64,000 bases of DNA from assembly GCA_903789375.1 (NCBI GenBank), contig CAIFEB010000002.1:62001-126000 (forward strand), in the 5' to 3' direction. The DNA is from an uncultured Eggerthellaceae bacterium. Lineage in GTDB: Bacteria > Actinomycetota > Coriobacteriia > Coriobacteriales > Eggerthellaceae. The notes under the pieces are model-generated. The model was not told the origin of the DNA and did no database searches. It saw only the letters and a program-made list of their open reading frames with translations. Of this stretch, positions 63,435 to 64,000 are shown piece after piece (position 1 is the first letter of the stretch; each line of letters starts with the position of its first letter). The translations under genes were made by a program, and so were the position numbers.

Positions 63435-64000
63435 TTATCGCTGGTCCTTGGCAACCGGCTCCTGAGAGGCACGCGACGAAACGCCGAAGCGCTCGCACAA
63501 TGCGCGGTTCGCAGCGATTTCGACCGCATCGTCAAGCGGCGCGAGCTCGGCCGGCTCCTCGCCCGTCGCGCGGCAGCGGCGCACGAGCGCGCGGCGAATC
63601 AGCTCGTCTGCCACTTGCGGATTCTTGGCGAGCAGCGGTCCATGCAGGTACGTGCCCACCAGGTTGCGGTAGATGATGCCGTCGGCGGCGTCCTCGTCGT
63701 TGTTGCCATGCCCGTTCTGCCCGATGACGCGCCCGAACGGCTTCACACCCGCGCCCAGGTACGTGCGGCCGGCGTGGTTTTCGAACCCGACGACCGGCAG
63801 CGTCGCGAGCGGGCTGTCCAGCACGATGTTGCCGACGAGCCGGTTGTGCGAACCGCCCTCCTTGCGCTTCGTCTCGAAATCGGCGAGTGCGAGCCCCGGG
63901 ACGGCCTCGTCTCCCAGAAGCCACGTGCGACCGGCAATCTGATAGCCGCCGCAGATGGCGAGCAGCACGCCGTCGTCTTCGACGTACGCGGCGAGCGCAT
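63435..64000 (-). CDS. gatD: Lipid II isoglutaminyl synthase, glutamine amidotransferase subunit GatD (5' end off the window)
   Basis: 188 C-terminal codons of a class I CobB/CobQ-type glutaminase. The catalytic cysteine lies in LLAICGGYQIAG and the catalytic histidine in GTYLHGPLLAKNP. FENHAGRTYLG is typical of GatD, which with MurT amidates the stem-peptide glutamate of lipid II. The N-terminus and presumably murT lie beyond the right edge. Cobyric acid synthase is an alternative family, but the small C-terminal domain and the neighbouring LCP gene favour GatD. It is probably co-transcribed with the LCP gene (gap of two bases). Confidence 0.88.
   Translation of the reverse strand, partial: ALAAYVEDDGVLLAICGGYQIAGRTWLLGDEAVPGLALADFETKRKEGGSHNRLVGNIVLDSPLATLPVVGFENHAGRTYLGAGVKPFGRVIGQNGHGNNDEDAADGIIYRNLVGTYLHGPLLAKNPQVADELIRRALVRRCRATGEEPAELAPLDDAVEIAANRALCERFGVSSRASQEPVAKDQR

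Overview
The window is a high-GC chromosomal segment that reads like a gut anaerobe of the Eggerthellaceae (Coriobacteriia, Actinobacteriota). This assignment is inference from gene content. The evidence is anaerobic cobalamin synthesis genes, several molybdopterin oxidoreductases with small ferredoxin partners, a selenocysteine formate dehydrogenase, and a LuxR-type regulator fused to a 12-helix membrane domain. Most genes lie on the minus strand. A canonical ParB-binding parS site (59485-59500) and rlmH near the right end suggest that the replication origin is not far off to the right.

Left region (1-8420). One minus-strand operon runs from a cobalamin riboswitch with its own intrinsic terminator (8149-8380). 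It encodes a surface lipoprotein, a FecCD-type ABC importer (binding protein, permease, ATPase) and cobalamin ring-synthesis enzymes: CbiD, a CbiF-CbiH fusion, CbiC and a CbiL cut by the window edge.

Middle-left region (8604-25374). This is a corrinoid-dependent methyltransferase island. It holds a RACE-type reductive activator, a DUF2284 cysteine-rich protein, a second ASKHA protein of the hydantoinase family, an MtaA-like methyltransferase with a His-x-Cys...Cys zinc site, a 592-residue methyltransferase-corrinoid fusion with the domain order of CmuA, a divergent PucR/CdaR-type regulator, a CobW-like GTPase, a URO-D/thioredoxin fusion and a further URO-D methyltransferase. A broken molybdopterin oxidoreductase gene lies between the last two. 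The adjacent riboswitch operon could supply the cofactor. The methylated substrate is unknown.

Middle region (23839-40928). It contains a LuxR membrane regulator, a sodium:solute symporter, an MFS carrier and an acetylene-hydratase-like molybdopterin enzyme with a ferredoxin. Next comes a second ferredoxin attached to only the 3' end of a lost molybdopterin gene, fused to an antitoxin-like reading frame. An SEC-C protein, a DUF4143-type ATPase with paired upstream palindromic repeats, an APC permease, a DMT transporter and a flavin reductase follow.

Right region (40928-64000). It begins with an fdnGHI-like selenocysteine formate dehydrogenase with fdhE. A scarred stretch follows with a toxin-antitoxin pair, a truncated ORF6N gene, a small ion channel and a truncated chloride channel. 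A second AAA ATPase then has five 23-bp iterons upstream. After that come initiator tRNA-Met, patatin, amidohydrolase, CNNM protein, MscL with a zinc ribbon, ACT protein, FolE, a single-chain Ada-AlkA-Ogt DNA repair protein, exonuclease III, RlmH, an LCP cell-wall ligase and GatD (cut by the right edge). Many gene borders carry decayed GC-rich short tandem repeats, which look like a general trait of this genome.
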